DNA of 64,000 nucleotides from Curtobacterium flaccumfaciens (GTDB lineage Bacteria > Actinomycetota > Actinomycetes > Actinomycetales > Microbacteriaceae), in NCBI RefSeq assembly GCF_013359815.1, contig NZ_JABMCF010000035.1, positions 248,001 through 312,000 of the forward strand, given 5' to 3'. The notes under the pieces were generated by a model. It was not told the origin of the DNA and made no database searches. It was given only the letters and a program-made list of their open reading frames with translations. Position 1 is the stretch's first letter. Each line of letters starts with the position of its first letter. Of this stretch, positions 52,403 through 62,491 are shown piece after piece. The translations under genes and the position numbers were made by a program.

Positions 52403-52420
52403 GGTGAACGGTACCGGAAC
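52403..52420. promoter_or_regulatory. PHO half-box overlapping senX3 -35
   Basis: GGTGAAC at 52403-52409 followed 11 bases on by CCGGAAC (52414-52420). It is placed just upstream of the senX3 -10. Confidence 0.4.
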
Positions 52421-52436
52421 CCCGCATGACCATCCC

Positions 52437-52442
52437 TACACT
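52437..52442 (+). promoter_or_regulatory. -10 element of senX3, leaderless
   Basis: TACACT ends 6 bases before ATG 52449. Confidence 0.5.
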
Positions 52443-52448
52443 GGCGGC

Positions 52449-53615
52449 ATGGACAACGCGTGGCTCGTGCCACTGTCGATGCTCCTCGGCGGGGTCTTCG
52501 GCGCGGGCGTCGTGGTGCTGATCATCACCGCCGAGCGGACGGCACGTGCTGCCGACGTGGCGGAGCGGACCCTGCCGGACGGCGTCGCAGCGGTCATCGC
52601 GACGATGCACAACCCGGCGGTCGTCATCGACCCGTCGAACACCGTCGTCGCGGCATCCCCCCAGGCCCTCACGGCGGGACTCGTCGTGCGCCGACGCCTG
52701 GTGCACCACGAGCTGCTCGACCTGATCGACCGGGTGCGCAAGAGCGGGGAGATGGGGTCGGAGGACCTCGAGCTGCCGCGTGGCCGCCACGGGGAGCTCA
52801 TCGGCTACCTCAGCTTCCGTGCCGCCCAGCTCGGCAACCGGTACGTCCTGCTCACGGCGGACGACCTGACCGAGAGCCGGCGCATCGACGAGGTCCGCCG
52901 CGACTTCGTCGCCAACATCTCGCACGAGCTGAAGACGCCGATCGGCGCCATCGGCCTGCTGTCCGAGACCCTCGTCCTCGCCGCCGACGACCCCGTGCAC
53001 GTGAAGAAGTTCGCCGCGCAGCTCATCACCGAGTCCGAGCGGCTCGGAGCGCTGACGAAGGACATCATCGAGCTGTCCCGGCTGCAGTCCGTCGACGCCC
53101 TCGAGAACAGCGAGGAGACCGGCATCGACAAGATCGTGCAGGCCGCCATCGACGCGAACGAGGTCGTCGCCCGCGCCCGCTCGATCGAGATCATCCGTGC
53201 CAAGAAGTCGAAGCTGCGGGTGATGGGCGACCGCGGGCTGCTGCAGGTCGCGGTGTCGAACCTCATCGCCAACGCGGTGAAGTACTCGCCGGACAACACT
53301 CGCGTCGGTGTGGGCGTCCGGTCGTCGAAGGGCTTCGTCGAGATCGCGATCACCGACCAGGGCGTCGGCATCCCCGAGGCCGACCTCGACCGCGTCTTCG
53401 AACGGTTCTACCGTGTCGATCCCGCACGGTCGCGCGCCACCGGGGGCACCGGCCTCGGGCTCGCGATCGTCAAGCACGTCGTCAGCAACCACGGTGGTGA
53501 CGTGCGCGTCTGGTCGCAGCCCGGCAAGGGCTCGACCTTCACCATCCGTCTGCCCGAGGCAGATCCCGAACTGACCACAGCACTCGAAGAGCAACTGGAA
53601 GAGCAGCCATCGTGA
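52449..53615 (+). CDS. senX3: phosphate-responsive sensor kinase
   Basis: Histidine kinase of 388 aa. One N-terminal helix (VPLSMLLGGVFGAGVVVLII), a PAS-like sensor (MHNPAVVIDPSNTVVAASP), then the H-box ANISHELKTPIGAIGLLSE with the phospho-histidine. The ATPase has N-box LIANAVKYSPDN, DQGVGIP, FYRVDPARS and GTGLGLAIVKHV. It pairs with RegX3 (4-base overlap) and senses phosphate through PstS-PhoU. Confidence 0.95.
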   Translation: MDNAWLVPLSMLLGGVFGAGVVVLIITAERTARAADVAERTLPDGVAAVIATMHNPAVVIDPSNTVVAASPQALTAGLVVRRRLVHHELLDLIDRVRKSGEMGSEDLELPRGRHGELIGYLSFRAAQLGNRYVLLTADDLTESRRIDEVRRDFVANISHELKTPIGAIGLLSETLVLAADDPVHVKKFAAQLITESERLGALTKDIIELSRLQSVDALENSEETGIDKIVQAAIDANEVVARARSIEIIRAKKSKLRVMGDRGLLQVAVSNLIANAVKYSPDNTRVGVGVRSSKGFVEIAITDQGVGIPEADLDRVFERFYRVDPARSRATGGTGLGLAIVKHVVSNHGGDVRVWSQPGKGSTFTIRLPEADPELTTALEEQLEEQPS

Positions 53616-54292
53616 CCAAGATCCTCATCGTCGACGACGAGCCGGCCCTGAGCGAGCCCCTGGAGTTCCTGCTGCAGCGTGAGGGGTACGAGACCTCCGT
53701 CGCTGCCGACGGCGTGACCGCGCTGTCGAAGTTCGACGCGGAGAACCCCGACCTGGTGCTCCTCGACCTCATGCTGCCGGGCCTGAGCGGCACCGAGGTG
53801 TGCCGGCAGATCCGGACCCGGTCGAACGCGCCGATCATCATGCTGACGGCGAAGGACTCCGAGGTGGACATCGTCGTCGGGCTCGAGCTCGGCGCCGACG
53901 ACTACGTGACGAAGCCGTACTCGACCCGGGAGCTCCTGGCCCGGATCCGCGCCGTGCTCCGTCGCCGCACCGAGGACGACCCGGCGGACAGCGGCATCCT
54001 GCAGGTCGGCGGTATCCGGATGGACGTCGAGCGGCACACGGTGTCGGTCGACGGGTCCGAGACCCCGATGCCGCTCAAGGAGTTCGAGCTCCTCGAGCTG
54101 CTGCTCCGGAACGCCGGCCGTGTGCTGACCCGCGGGCAGCTCATCGACCGGGTGTGGGGTTCCGACTACTTCGGCGACACCAAGACCCTCGACGTGCACA
54201 TCAAGCGCATCCGCTCGAAGATCGAGCGGGTCCCGTCGACCCCCGAGATCCTGGTGACGGTCCGCGGTCTCGGGTACCGCATCGAGGCCTGA
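53612..54292 (+). CDS. regX3: phosphate response regulator
   Basis: OmpR-family regulator of 226 aa. Receiver acid pair DDE, phospho-aspartate LVLLDLMLPG, T in MLTAKD and the lysine in YVTKPYS are intact. The DNA-binding winged helix has PLKEFELLELLLRNAGRVLTRGQLIDRVWG. It binds the PHO-box direct repeats seen before pstS, ppk and phoU/senX3. Confidence 0.96.
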   Translation: MTKILIVDDEPALSEPLEFLLQREGYETSVAADGVTALSKFDAENPDLVLLDLMLPGLSGTEVCRQIRTRSNAPIIMLTAKDSEVDIVVGLELGADDYVTKPYSTRELLARIRAVLRRRTEDDPADSGILQVGGIRMDVERHTVSVDGSETPMPLKEFELLELLLRNAGRVLTRGQLIDRVWGSDYFGDTKTLDVHIKRIRSKIERVPSTPEILVTVRGLGYRIEA

Positions 54293-54316
54293 TGCACGCG
54301 GCCTGAGACGGACGGA

Positions 54317-54361
54317 CAGGAGGCCCGGTGCGAGTCCCTGGGACTCGCACCGGGCCTCCTG
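54317..54361. terminator. GGAGGCCCGGTGC-family palindrome, copy 3
   Basis: A perfect 21-bp stem CAGGAGGCCCGGTGCGAGTC-C (54317-54337) with its complement (54341-54361) around CTG, between the convergent regX3 and lipoprotein genes. Confidence 0.88.
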
Positions 54362-54402
54362 TGCGAACGATCCGGGCGCGGTGTCAGCCGCGCCCGTCGG
54401 CG

Positions 54403-55059
54403 TCAGTTGGTGCCGTTGTCGCCCTCGGACGAATCCGTCTGCGAGTCCGTCGGCTGCGTGCCGGGCACGGCCTCGCCGGTCGACTGTGCGCCGCTCTCGG
54501 ACGGGGACGTCGAGGTGGGCGTCGGGGTCGGGCTCGGCGCGAGGGTCTGGTACTCCTCCTGCGAGCTCGTCAGCACCGGCACGTTGGCCGAGGTGCCCTC
54601 GGCGTCGGGGTAGCTGAAGTAGACCTTCACGAGCGAACCGGGCTTCGCATCCGCGTTGTCGAACACGATCGGCTCGGCGTCACCGGCGGTGGTGCCCTGC
54701 GTAGTGTCGCCCTCTTGCACGCTCGACTCGTCGTCGCTGCCCGCACCCGCGGCCATGGCGAGGTCGACGTGGGTGTTCGCCGGCACGTCGACGGTCTGGG
54801 TGTCGCCGCCGATCTCGATCGAGACGGTGTAGTCGTCCTGGTCGTCGTTGTTCACCAGCGTGCCGATGAAGCGGGCGCTCTCACCGTCGTCCGAGATCAG
54901 GAGGGCGTTCCGCACGTCGACCTTGCCGGTCGAGACGTCCACGCCGTCGGTGATCTGCTTGATGTCGACGGTGTGGGCCGGCGACATGAACTCGCACCCG
55001 GTGGCGCCGAGCGCGATGGTTGCCGCAACGGCGACGGACACGAGTACCCGAGGTCGCAA
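54403..55059 (-). CDS. secreted lipoprotein, DUF4352-like fold
   Basis: Lipoprotein of 218 aa from TTG 55059 with GGAGGAATC upstream. Lipobox GATGC is at ~22. A beta-sandwich domain follows (VRNALLISDDGESARFIGTLVNNDDQDDYTVSIEIGG). The C-terminus is Ser/Thr/Pro-rich and disordered. The family resembles actinobacterial small lipoproteins of unknown function. It is divergent from carD. Confidence 0.75.
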   Translation of the reverse strand: MRPRVLVSVAVAATIALGATGCEFMSPAHTVDIKQITDGVDVSTGKVDVRNALLISDDGESARFIGTLVNNDDQDDYTVSIEIGGDTQTVDVPANTHVDLAMAAGAGSDDESSVQEGDTTQGTTAGDAEPIVFDNADAKPGSLVKVYFSYPDAEGTSANVPVLTSSQEEYQTLAPSPTPTPTSTSPSESGAQSTGEAVPGTQPTDSQTDSSEGDNGTN

Positions 55060-55168
55060 GAGATTCCTCCGTAAGTCACGATGGAGACCGGGCGGTCCCC
55101 GCGCCTATCCTAGCGATCACCGGGAGGGGTGAGCGTTGAGGGTCCCCTTACCGGAACGGCCCTTGTGG

Positions 55169-55174
55169 TAAACT
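55169..55174 (+). promoter_or_regulatory. -10 of carD
   Basis: TAAACT, preceded by TGTGG, lies 26 bases upstream of the carD ATG at 55201. Confidence 0.5.
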
Positions 55175-55200
55175 GGATGTCTGGGAACGGAGCCTGATAC

Positions 55201-55683
55201 ATGCAATTCGAGGTCGGCGAGACCGTCGTCTACCCCCATCACGGGGCGGCAACCATCTCTGAAGTCAAGACTCGCGTCATCAAGGGCGAGGAAAAGGTCT
55301 ACCTGAAACTGCGGGTGACGCAGGGTGACCTGACGATCGAGGTCCCGGCGGACAACGTCGACCTGGTCGGCGTCCGCGACGTGATCGGCAAGGAAGGACT
55401 CGACAAGGTGTTCGAGGTCCTCCGGGCGCCGTTCACGGAAGAGCCCACCAACTGGTCACGCCGCTACAAGGCGAACCTCGAGAAGCTCGCTTCCGGTGAC
55501 GTCATCAAGGTGTCCGAGGTCGTCCGCGACCTCTGGCGGCGCGATCAGGACCGCGGGCTCTCCGCGGGTGAGAAGCGGATGCTGGCCAAGGCCCGGCAGA
55601 TCCTGATCTCCGAGCTCGCGCTGGCCGAGAAGACCGACGAGGACAAGGCATCGACCGTCCTCGACGAGGTCCTGGCTTCCTGA
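55201..55683 (+). CDS. carD: RNA polymerase-binding regulator CarD
   Basis: CarD binds RNA polymerase beta and stabilises open complexes, chiefly at rRNA promoters. The 160-aa protein has the RNAP-interaction Tudor domain ([29 protein letters not shown]) and the helical DNA-binding C-terminus with the conserved W86 ([16 protein letters not shown]) and [16 protein letters not shown] 55201. The ispDF gene follows after 61 bases, probably cotranscribed. Confidence 0.96.
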   Translation: MQFEVGETVVYPHHGAATISEVKTRVIKGEEKVYLKLRVTQGDLTIEVPADNVDLVGVRDVIGKEGLDKVFEVLRAPFTEEPTNWSRRYKANLEKLASGDVIKVSEVVRDLWRRDQDRGLSAGEKRMLAKARQILISELALAEKTDEDKASTVLDEVLAS

Positions 55684-55744
55684 GCCTGACGACAGCGCAC
55701 TGAACACGACAGCACGAACGACGACCGCACGGTTCCCCGAAGGG

Positions 55745-56983
55745 GTGGACCGGGCGGTCGTCGTCGTTGCGGCCGGCTCCGGCACCCGGCTCGGCATCGG
55801 GACCGCGAAGGCGTTCGTGCCCGTGGCCGGTGCGCTGATGCTCGCGCGGGCGCTCGAACCCCTGTTCGCGCTGCCGTCACCGACGCTCGTCGTCGTGGTC
55901 GCACCCGCGTCGCACCTGGACGAGTGCCGGCAGGTGGTCGATTCCGTCGCGGGAGCGGCTGTCGCGTACACCGCGATCGTCCCAGGAGGCGCGGATCGCC
56001 ACGGTTCGGTCGAGGCCGGCCTGGCCGTGCTGCCGGACTCCGTCACCACGGTGCTGGTGCACGACGCGGCGCGGTGCCTCACACCTGCGGCACAGTTCTC
56101 GCGGGTGTTCGACGCCGTCGCCGCCGGTGACGGTGCGGGCGTCGTGCCGGCACTCCCCGTCACGGACACGGTCAAGCGGGTCGACGGTGACGTCGTCGTC
56201 GAGACCGTCGACCGTGCGGCGCTCGTCGGGGTGCAGACGCCGCAGGGCTTCCCGCTCGCGGCACTGCGGCGGGCGTACGCGGTGTCGTCGCAGTCCGAGA
56301 CGGACGACGCCGGGGTGTTCGAGGCCGTCGGGGGCACCGTCCGGTTCGTGGCGGGGGACGCCGACGCCTTCAAGATCACGACGCCGTGGGACCTCGGCCG
56401 GGCCGAGTCGATCGTGCGGGCGCGGACCGAAGCTGGTGCTGGTGCTGGTGCTGGTGCTGGTGCTGGTGCTGGTGCTGGTGCCGGTGCGGCGGGTGCCAGC
56501 CAGGCGGACGTCGTCGCGGTCCGACTCGGGCTCGGGGTCGACGTGCACGCCTTCGACGACGCCTCGCCCTGCCGCGTGGGGCTGCTCGACTTCCCCGGCG
56601 AACCGGGTCTCTCCGGACACAGCGACGGTGACGCGGTTGCGCACGCGGTGTGCGACGCCCTGCTCTCCGCCGGGGGCCTCGGCGACATCGGCGGACGCTT
56701 CGGCACCGCCGACCCGCAGTACGCCGGCGCCACGGGCGACGTGTTCGTGCGCGGCGCGGTCGCGCTGCTCGCCGACGCCGGGCTCGTGCCGGTGTCCGTC
56801 ACCGTGCAGGTCATCGGCAACCGGCCGCGCATCGGTCGTCGCCGCGACGAGATGCAGGACGCCCTGTCCGCGGTCGTCGGTGCGCCCGTCGCCGTGTCCG
56901 GTACGACGACCGACGGGCTCGGGTTCACCGGCCGTGGCGAGGGGCTCGCGGCGATCGCCACGGCACTCGTGCGTCCCTCCTGA
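55745..56983 (+). CDS. ispDF: bifunctional IspD-IspF (MEP pathway)
   Basis: Fused enzyme of 412 aa. The IspD domain (1-228) is the CDP-ME synthase: [22 protein letters not shown] (nucleotide loop), VLVHDAARC, and [10 protein letters not shown] linker of nine Ala-Gly pairs (about 230-247) follows, then the IspF domain (255-412): VDVHAFDD and [17 protein letters not shown] metal ligands, and [17 protein letters not shown]. It catalyses steps 3 and 5 of isoprenoid synthesis. GTG 55745 follows CCCGAAGGG. The carD-ispDF-cysS-rlmB order is common in actinobacteria. Confidence 0.95.
   Translation: MDRAVVVVAAGSGTRLGIGTAKAFVPVAGALMLARALEPLFALPSPTLVVVVAPASHLDECRQVVDSVAGAAVAYTAIVPGGADRHGSVEAGLAVLPDSVTTVLVHDAARCLTPAAQFSRVFDAVAAGDGAGVVPALPVTDTVKRVDGDVVVETVDRAALVGVQTPQGFPLAALRRAYAVSSQSETDDAGVFEAVGGTVRFVAGDADAFKITTPWDLGRAESIVRARTEAGAGAGAGAGAGAGAGAGAAGASQADVVAVRLGLGVDVHAFDDASPCRVGLLDFPGEPGLSGHSDGDAVAHAVCDALLSAGGLGDIGGRFGTADPQYAGATGDVFVRGAVALLADAGLVPVSVTVQVIGNRPRIGRRRDEMQDALSAVVGAPVAVSGTTTDGLGFTGRGEGLAAIATALVRPS
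56432..56485 (+). repeat. GCTGGT hexanucleotide repeat in ispDF linker
   Basis: GCTGGT is repeated eight times exactly (56432-56479) with a ninth variant GCCGGT (56480-56485), encoding (Ala-Gly)9. Slippage would add or remove whole dipeptides without breaking the frame. Confidence 0.9.
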
Positions 56984-57003
56984 AACCGCGGCCCTGCGCC
57001 GAT

Positions 57004-57009
57004 TAGGGT
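57004..57009 (+). promoter_or_regulatory. -10 element before cysS
   Basis: TAGGGT ends 6 bases before GTG 57016, the same spacing seen at five other genes. Confidence 0.35.
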
Positions 57010-57015
57010 TGAGGC

Positions 57016-58425
57016 GTGACCGTTCGCCTCTACGACTCCCGCGCCGCAGCCGTCGTCGACCTCGTGCCCCTGGTCGACGGACACGTGAGCGTCTACGTCT
57101 GTGGTCCGACGGTGCAGTCGTCGCCGCACATCGGGCACCTGCGGTCCGCGCTCGTCTACGACATCTGGCGTCGGTGGCTCACCCACCGCGGGTACCGGGT
57201 GACCCTGGTGCGCAACGTCACCGACATCGACGACAAGGTCCTCGACCTGGCTGCAGGCACGGACGAGGAGTGGTTCGCCCGCGCCTACCGGGTCGAGCTC
57301 GAGTTCACGGCCGCGTACAACGCCCTCGGCATCCTGCCCCCGACCTACGAGCCCCGTGCCACCGCGAGCGTGCCGCAGATGCACGAGATCATCCAGCGCC
57401 TCATCGACCGCGGGCACGCCTACGCCGCCGACGACGGCTCGGGTGACGTCTACTTCGACACCGGCAGCTGGGCCGACTACGGGGTGCTCACCCGGCAGCG
57501 GCGCGAGGACATGGTCGAGGCCGCCGACGCCGATCCGCGTGGCAAGCGCGACGCCCGTGACTTCGCGCTCTGGAAGGGTGCGAAGCCCGGCGAGCCCTCG
57601 ACCGCCAACTGGGATTCCCCGTGGGGCGCCGGCCGCCCGGGCTGGCACATCGAGTGCTCGGCGATGTCGCGCCGGTACCTCGGCCCCGCGTTCGACATCC
57701 ACGGCGGCGGGCTCGACCTGCGCTTCCCGCACCACGAGAACGAGCTCGCGCAGTCCACGGCCGCCGGGGACCCGTTCGCGTCCTACTGGCTGCACAACGG
57801 CCTGGTGACGGTCGAGGGCCAGAAGATGTCGAAGTCGCTCGGCAACTCGATCTTCGCGGCGGACTTCCTCGGATCCGCCCGTCCTGCCGTCGTCCGCTAC
57901 TTCCTCGGCGCCGCCCACTACCGCTCGTCGATCGACCACCACGAGGGGTCCCTGACCGAGGCCGAGGCGGCGTACGACCGCATCGCCGGGTTCCTCGAGC
58001 GCGCCGAGACCCGGCTCGAGGGCGTCCACCTCGCCGACGCCCCGACCGTGCCCGAGGGCTTCGCCGCGGCCATGGACGACGACCTCTCCGTGCCCCAGGC
58101 CCTGGCCGTGCTGCACGAGACCGTACGCACCGGCAACGCTGCCCTGGACGCCGACGATGCGGAAACGCTCGGGACCGCGTACCATCAGGTGGCTGCGATG
58201 GTGGAGGTGCTCGGCATCGACCCGCGAGCCGCCCACTGGTCGGGCGGCGGCCACGACACCTCGGCAGGCCCGCTCGCCGCCCTCGTCGAACGCCTCGTGC
58301 AGGAGCGCGCGGACGCCAGGGCAGCACGGGACTTCACCGCGGCCGACCGCGTGCGCGACGACCTCGCCGCCGCGGGCATCACGATCGAGGACACGCCGTC
58401 CGGAACACGCTGGAGCATCGCCTGA
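57016..58425 (+). CDS. cysS: cysteinyl-tRNA synthetase
   Basis: Class I synthetase of 469 aa charging tRNA-Cys. It has the zinc cysteine in [18 protein letters not shown] (HIGH), the zinc ligands [13 protein letters not shown] and [10 protein letters not shown], and KMSKSLGN. The length excludes the shorter MshC (mycothiol ligase), which lacks the C-terminal extension seen here ([29 protein letters not shown]). Start GTG 57016. Confidence 0.95.
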   Translation: MTVRLYDSRAAAVVDLVPLVDGHVSVYVCGPTVQSSPHIGHLRSALVYDIWRRWLTHRGYRVTLVRNVTDIDDKVLDLAAGTDEEWFARAYRVELEFTAAYNALGILPPTYEPRATASVPQMHEIIQRLIDRGHAYAADDGSGDVYFDTGSWADYGVLTRQRREDMVEAADADPRGKRDARDFALWKGAKPGEPSTANWDSPWGAGRPGWHIECSAMSRRYLGPAFDIHGGGLDLRFPHHENELAQSTAAGDPFASYWLHNGLVTVEGQKMSKSLGNSIFAADFLGSARPAVVRYFLGAAHYRSSIDHHEGSLTEAEAAYDRIAGFLERAETRLEGVHLADAPTVPEGFAAAMDDDLSVPQALAVLHETVRTGNAALDADDAETLGTAYHQVAAMVEVLGIDPRAAHWSGGGHDTSAGPLAALVERLVQERADARAARDFTAADRVRDDLAAAGITIEDTPSGTRWSIA

Positions 58426-58453
58426 ACACGGCAGTGCCGAACAGGAGCTACGC

Positions 58454-59464
58454 ATGAAGAACGTCTCGGGAAGCAAGAAGGGTCGGCCCGGCGCCGTCCG
58501 CACCGGTCGCAAGGGCAACAAGCAGGTCGGCTCCGGCGGACAGGGCGCCCAGGCGCTCGAGGGTCGCAAGCCGACCCCGAAGGCCGAGGACCGCCCGTAC
58601 CACCCCGCCGGAAAGCGCAAGGCCGCGAAGGACCGCTTCGAGGCGGCCAAGGGTCGGCACGGTTCCTCGAGCACGCCGCAGGGTCGCACGGGCCGGCCGC
58701 CGGCACGCAAGACCGATGACTCCGAGCTGGTGACCGGGCGCAACTCCGTGCTCGAGGCCCTGCGCACGAAGACCCCGTCGTCGACGCTCTACATCGCGTC
58801 GCGCATCGAGGTCGACGACCGCGTGAAGGAGATCCTCGCGCTCGCCAACCACCGTGGCGTGCCGATCATCGAGCTCATGCGTCCCGAGCTCGACCGCATC
58901 ACCGGACACGACAGCGTGCACCAGGGCGTCGCCCTCAAGGTGCCGGCGTACCAGTACGCCGTGTTCGAGGACATCGTCGAGCAGGCGTTCTCGCGCGACC
59001 AGGTCCCGCTGCTCGTCGCGCTCGACGGCATCACCGACCCCCGCAACCTCGGCGCGATCATCCGCTCGACCGCGGCCTTCGGCGGACACGGCGTCATCGT
59101 GCCGCAGCGTCGTTCGGTCGGCGTGACGGCGTCGGCGTGGAAGACCTCGGCCGGTGCCGCGGCACGCACGCCCGTCGCGATGGCCCCGAACCTCACACAG
59201 ACCCTGAAGTCGCTCAAGTCGATGGGCCTGTTCGTCCTCGGCCTGGACGGCGACGGTGACGTGGAGCTCGACGGCCTCGAGCTCGCCGACCGCCCGATCG
59301 TGATCGTCGTCGGTTCCGAGGGCAAGGGCCTGTCGCGCCTGGTGACCGAGACCTGCGACGCCATCGTGTCGATCCCGATCTCGAGCGCCACCGAGTCCCT
59401 GAACGCCGGCATCGCCGCGAGCGTCACCCTGTGGGAGGTCGCGCGGCGCCGTCGCACCGCGTAG
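58454..59464 (+). CDS. rlmB: 23S rRNA 2'-O-methyltransferase, RlmB/TrmH
   Basis: SPOUT methyltransferase of 336 aa. A basic, Gly/Lys-rich N-terminal extension of ~90 aa (KNVSGSKKGRPG...) precedes the L30e-like domain (LVTGRNSVLEALRTKTPSSTLY). The SPOUT knot follows with motif 1 DPRNLGAIIRST, motif 2 VVGSEGKGLSRL and motif 3 SIPISSATESLNAGIAASV. ATG 58454 follows ACAGGAGC. It is last in the cysS cluster. Confidence 0.92.
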   Translation: MKNVSGSKKGRPGAVRTGRKGNKQVGSGGQGAQALEGRKPTPKAEDRPYHPAGKRKAAKDRFEAAKGRHGSSSTPQGRTGRPPARKTDDSELVTGRNSVLEALRTKTPSSTLYIASRIEVDDRVKEILALANHRGVPIIELMRPELDRITGHDSVHQGVALKVPAYQYAVFEDIVEQAFSRDQVPLLVALDGITDPRNLGAIIRSTAAFGGHGVIVPQRRSVGVTASAWKTSAGAAARTPVAMAPNLTQTLKSLKSMGLFVLGLDGDGDVELDGLELADRPIVIVVGSEGKGLSRLVTETCDAIVSIPISSATESLNAGIAASVTLWEVARRRRTA

Positions 59465-59475
59465 CCCAGCACTTC

Positions 59476-59526
59476 GTGTGCAGGAATGGTCGCCTCCCCG
59501 AGCGGGAGGCGACCATTCCTGCTCAC
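59476..59526. repeat. inverted repeat, GCAGGAATGGTCG family, copy 3
   Basis: GTGTGCAGGAATGGTCG-CCTCCC (59476-59498) pairs with GGGAGG-CGACCATTCCTGC-TCAC (59504-59526), one mismatch. The inner stem again differs yet pairs. It is 11 bases after the rlmB stop. Confidence 0.8.
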
Positions 59527-59554
59527 GGTGGCAGGCGGGGCTGGGCGTGACGGT

Positions 59555-59599
59555 CTGGAGGGCCGGTGCCGGTCTCCGGGACCCGCGCCGGGCCTCCAG
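59555..59599. terminator. GGAGGCCCGG-family palindrome, copy 4 (imperfect)
   Basis: CTGGAGGgCCGGtGC... and the complementary ...GCgCCGGgCCTCCAG pair with four mismatches. The rest of the gap to 59749 shows no gene or clear signal. Confidence 0.5.
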
Positions 59600-59749
59600 G
59601 CGGTCGCGTTGCCGACCCCCGAGCGGTCAGGACACGTCGGCCGGTGCCCGCCGTGCGGTCGAGAGTCGTCGCTGCGCGACGCCGCAGGCGACGGTCTGCG
59701 ACCAGTCGGCGCCCACCCGGCGGGGTGTCGTGACCGAGCGGGGACCGCG

Positions 59750-61063
59750 TCAGACCGTGGCGCGCCAGTCGTCGACGTCGTCGACGTCGTCGGACTCGTC
59801 GGCGTCGTCGTCCAGCACCGGGATCGGCACGGTGATCGAAGAGGTCGGCGGGTTGATGAGCAGGCGCTCGTCGCGACGGTGTCGGAGCACGTCGTTGATG
59901 TAGGCGGTGGTGGCCTCGGGCAGGGAGACGGAACGTTCCTCTTGCTGGGACATGAACCAGCGGTGCTCGAGCAGCTCGTGGAACACCTCGGCGGGTTCGA
60001 GCCGGCCGCGGAGGTCACGGGGGATCGAGCGGACGACGGGCTCGAAGACCCGTGAGACCCACTCGTGCGCCACCATCTCCTCGTCGAGTTCGTCACGGCC
60101 GTTGCGGGCACGGTACGAGTCGAGGTCGTTGAGCAGGCGGCGGGCCTGGTTCTCGCCGGCGTCGAGCCCGGTGAGTCGCAACAGTCGGCGCTGGTGGTGC
60201 CCGGCGTCGACGACCTTCGGCTGGATCCGGACCTGCGAGCCGCCCTCGGTCGTGTGGATCGACAGTTCTTCGATGTCGAAGCCGAGCTCGTTCAGGCGCT
60301 CGACGCGGTCGTTGATGCGCCAGCGTTCCTTGATGTCGAACTGCTCGGTGCCGGTGAGCTCGGTCCAGAGCGTCCGGTACTGGGCCACGATGCGGTTCGA
60401 CACGTCCACGGGGTCGGCGTTCTCGTCCAGTCGACCGCCGGCCTCGAGGTCGAGCAGCTCGCCGGCGATGTTCACCCGGGCGACCTCGAGGTCGTTCTCG
60501 CGCTGACCGTTCGACAGCCCGCCGGGGTAGAGCTTGCCGGTCTCGGCGTCGACCAGGTACGCGGCGAAGGCGCCGGCGTCGCGACGGAACAGCGTGTTCG
60601 ACAGGGACACGTCGCCCCAGTAGAACCCGATGACGTGCAGGCGGACGAGCAGCAGCGCGAGGGCGTCGACCAGACGGGTGGCGGTCTCGGGGCGCAGCGT
60701 CTGCGAGTAGAGCGCGCGGTAGGGCAGGGAGAACCGCAGGTGGCGGGTCACGAGCACGGGGTGCAGTGGTTCACCGTCGGCGTCGACGCGGTTCGTGATG
60801 ACCGCGACCGGGTCCACGCACGGCACGTCCATCCGCTGCAGGGTCCGGAGCATCTCGTACTCGGACCGGGCGACCTCTTCGCCGGTCTCCTTCACCGCGG
60901 CGACGTACCCGCTCAGGTGCACGAACCGCACGAGGTGCCGCGAGATGCCCTTCGGCAGCGCGACGATCGTGTCGTCGGGCCAGTCGGCGAGTGGCAGGTC
61001 CCACGGCAGGTCGAGCAGGCCGGGGTCGACGGTGGCGGCGGTGATGGACATCGAGTCGGGCAC
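59750..61063 (-). CDS. DUF4032 protein with kinase-like fold
   Basis: Protein of 437 aa. The N-terminal half has an LPS/aminoglycoside-kinase-like core: VRFVHLSGYVAAVKETGEE (lysine), RLHVIGFYWGDVSLSNTLF (catalytic GD..xxxN) and AYLVDAETGKLYPGG (D of the DFG position). The C-terminal half is DUF4032 with EERWRINDRVERLNELGF-like helices and an acidic tail (DDDADESDDVDDVDDW). Function is unknown; the intact D-N-D suggests phosphotransfer. GTG 61063. Confidence 0.82.
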   Translation of the reverse strand: MPDSMSITAATVDPGLLDLPWDLPLADWPDDTIVALPKGISRHLVRFVHLSGYVAAVKETGEEVARSEYEMLRTLQRMDVPCVDPVAVITNRVDADGEPLHPVLVTRHLRFSLPYRALYSQTLRPETATRLVDALALLLVRLHVIGFYWGDVSLSNTLFRRDAGAFAAYLVDAETGKLYPGGLSNGQRENDLEVARVNIAGELLDLEAGGRLDENADPVDVSNRIVAQYRTLWTELTGTEQFDIKERWRINDRVERLNELGFDIEELSIHTTEGGSQVRIQPKVVDAGHHQRRLLRLTGLDAGENQARRLLNDLDSYRARNGRDELDEEMVAHEWVSRVFEPVVRSIPRDLRGRLEPAEVFHELLEHRWFMSQQEERSVSLPEATTAYINDVLRHRRDERLLINPPTSSITVPIPVLDDDADESDDVDDVDDWRATV

Positions 61064-61089
61064 GGTGGTTCCTCTGGTGTCGGGGACAG

Positions 61090-61134
61090 CCGAGAGCCCG
61101 CGTCCGCCCTTGTGAGGCGGGCGCGGGCTCTCGG
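61090..61134 (-). terminator. terminator after the ABC ATPase gene
   Basis: CCGAGAGCCCGCGtCCGCC (61090-61108) pairs with GGCGGgCGCGGGCTCTCGG (61116-61134), one mismatch, between the ATPase stop and the DUF4032 start. Confidence 0.82.
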
Positions 61135-61147
61135 GGGAGTGCGCTGG

Positions 61148-62248
<1,101 letters not shown>

Positions 62249-62324
62249 GAGCGTTCGGTCCTTCCTTCACCGGCAGGTACGTGCCGGACGATCCGAGTGA
62301 AGCGGTGTGCCCGTACGGGCCCCG

Positions 62325-62344
62325 GACAGTCGCCGTCGACTGTC
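62325..62344. promoter_or_regulatory. palindrome upstream of MsiK-like gene
   Basis: GACAGTCG (62325-62332) and CGACTGTC (62337-62344) are perfect 8-base arms around CCGT, 77 bases upstream of the ATPase start. A candidate operator. Confidence 0.45.
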
Positions 62345-62421
62345 GAGGTTCATACAACACGAGTTCACCCGGGTGCGCCAGTGTTTTCCCCCTTGGTCGG
62401 CGGCTTCCCAGAGCGCCCCAC

Positions 62422-62427
62422 TACAAT
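62422..62427 (+). promoter_or_regulatory. -10 of the DsbA-like gene
   Basis: TACAAT lies 65 bases before ATG 62492; no clear -35. The rest of the 243-base intergenic region shows nothing besides the palindrome. Confidence 0.4.
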
Positions 62428-62491
62428 CGCCGGGTCCGTCCGCCGAGCAGGGGAACGCCGAGCGGACACCGATCAGGAGGACGACGCACCG

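Noticed and set aside
57016..58425. MshC (mycothiol cysteine ligase) instead of CysS
   Set aside because: The protein is longer than MshC, carries the full C-terminal helical domain, and sits in the ispDF-cysS-rlmB order.
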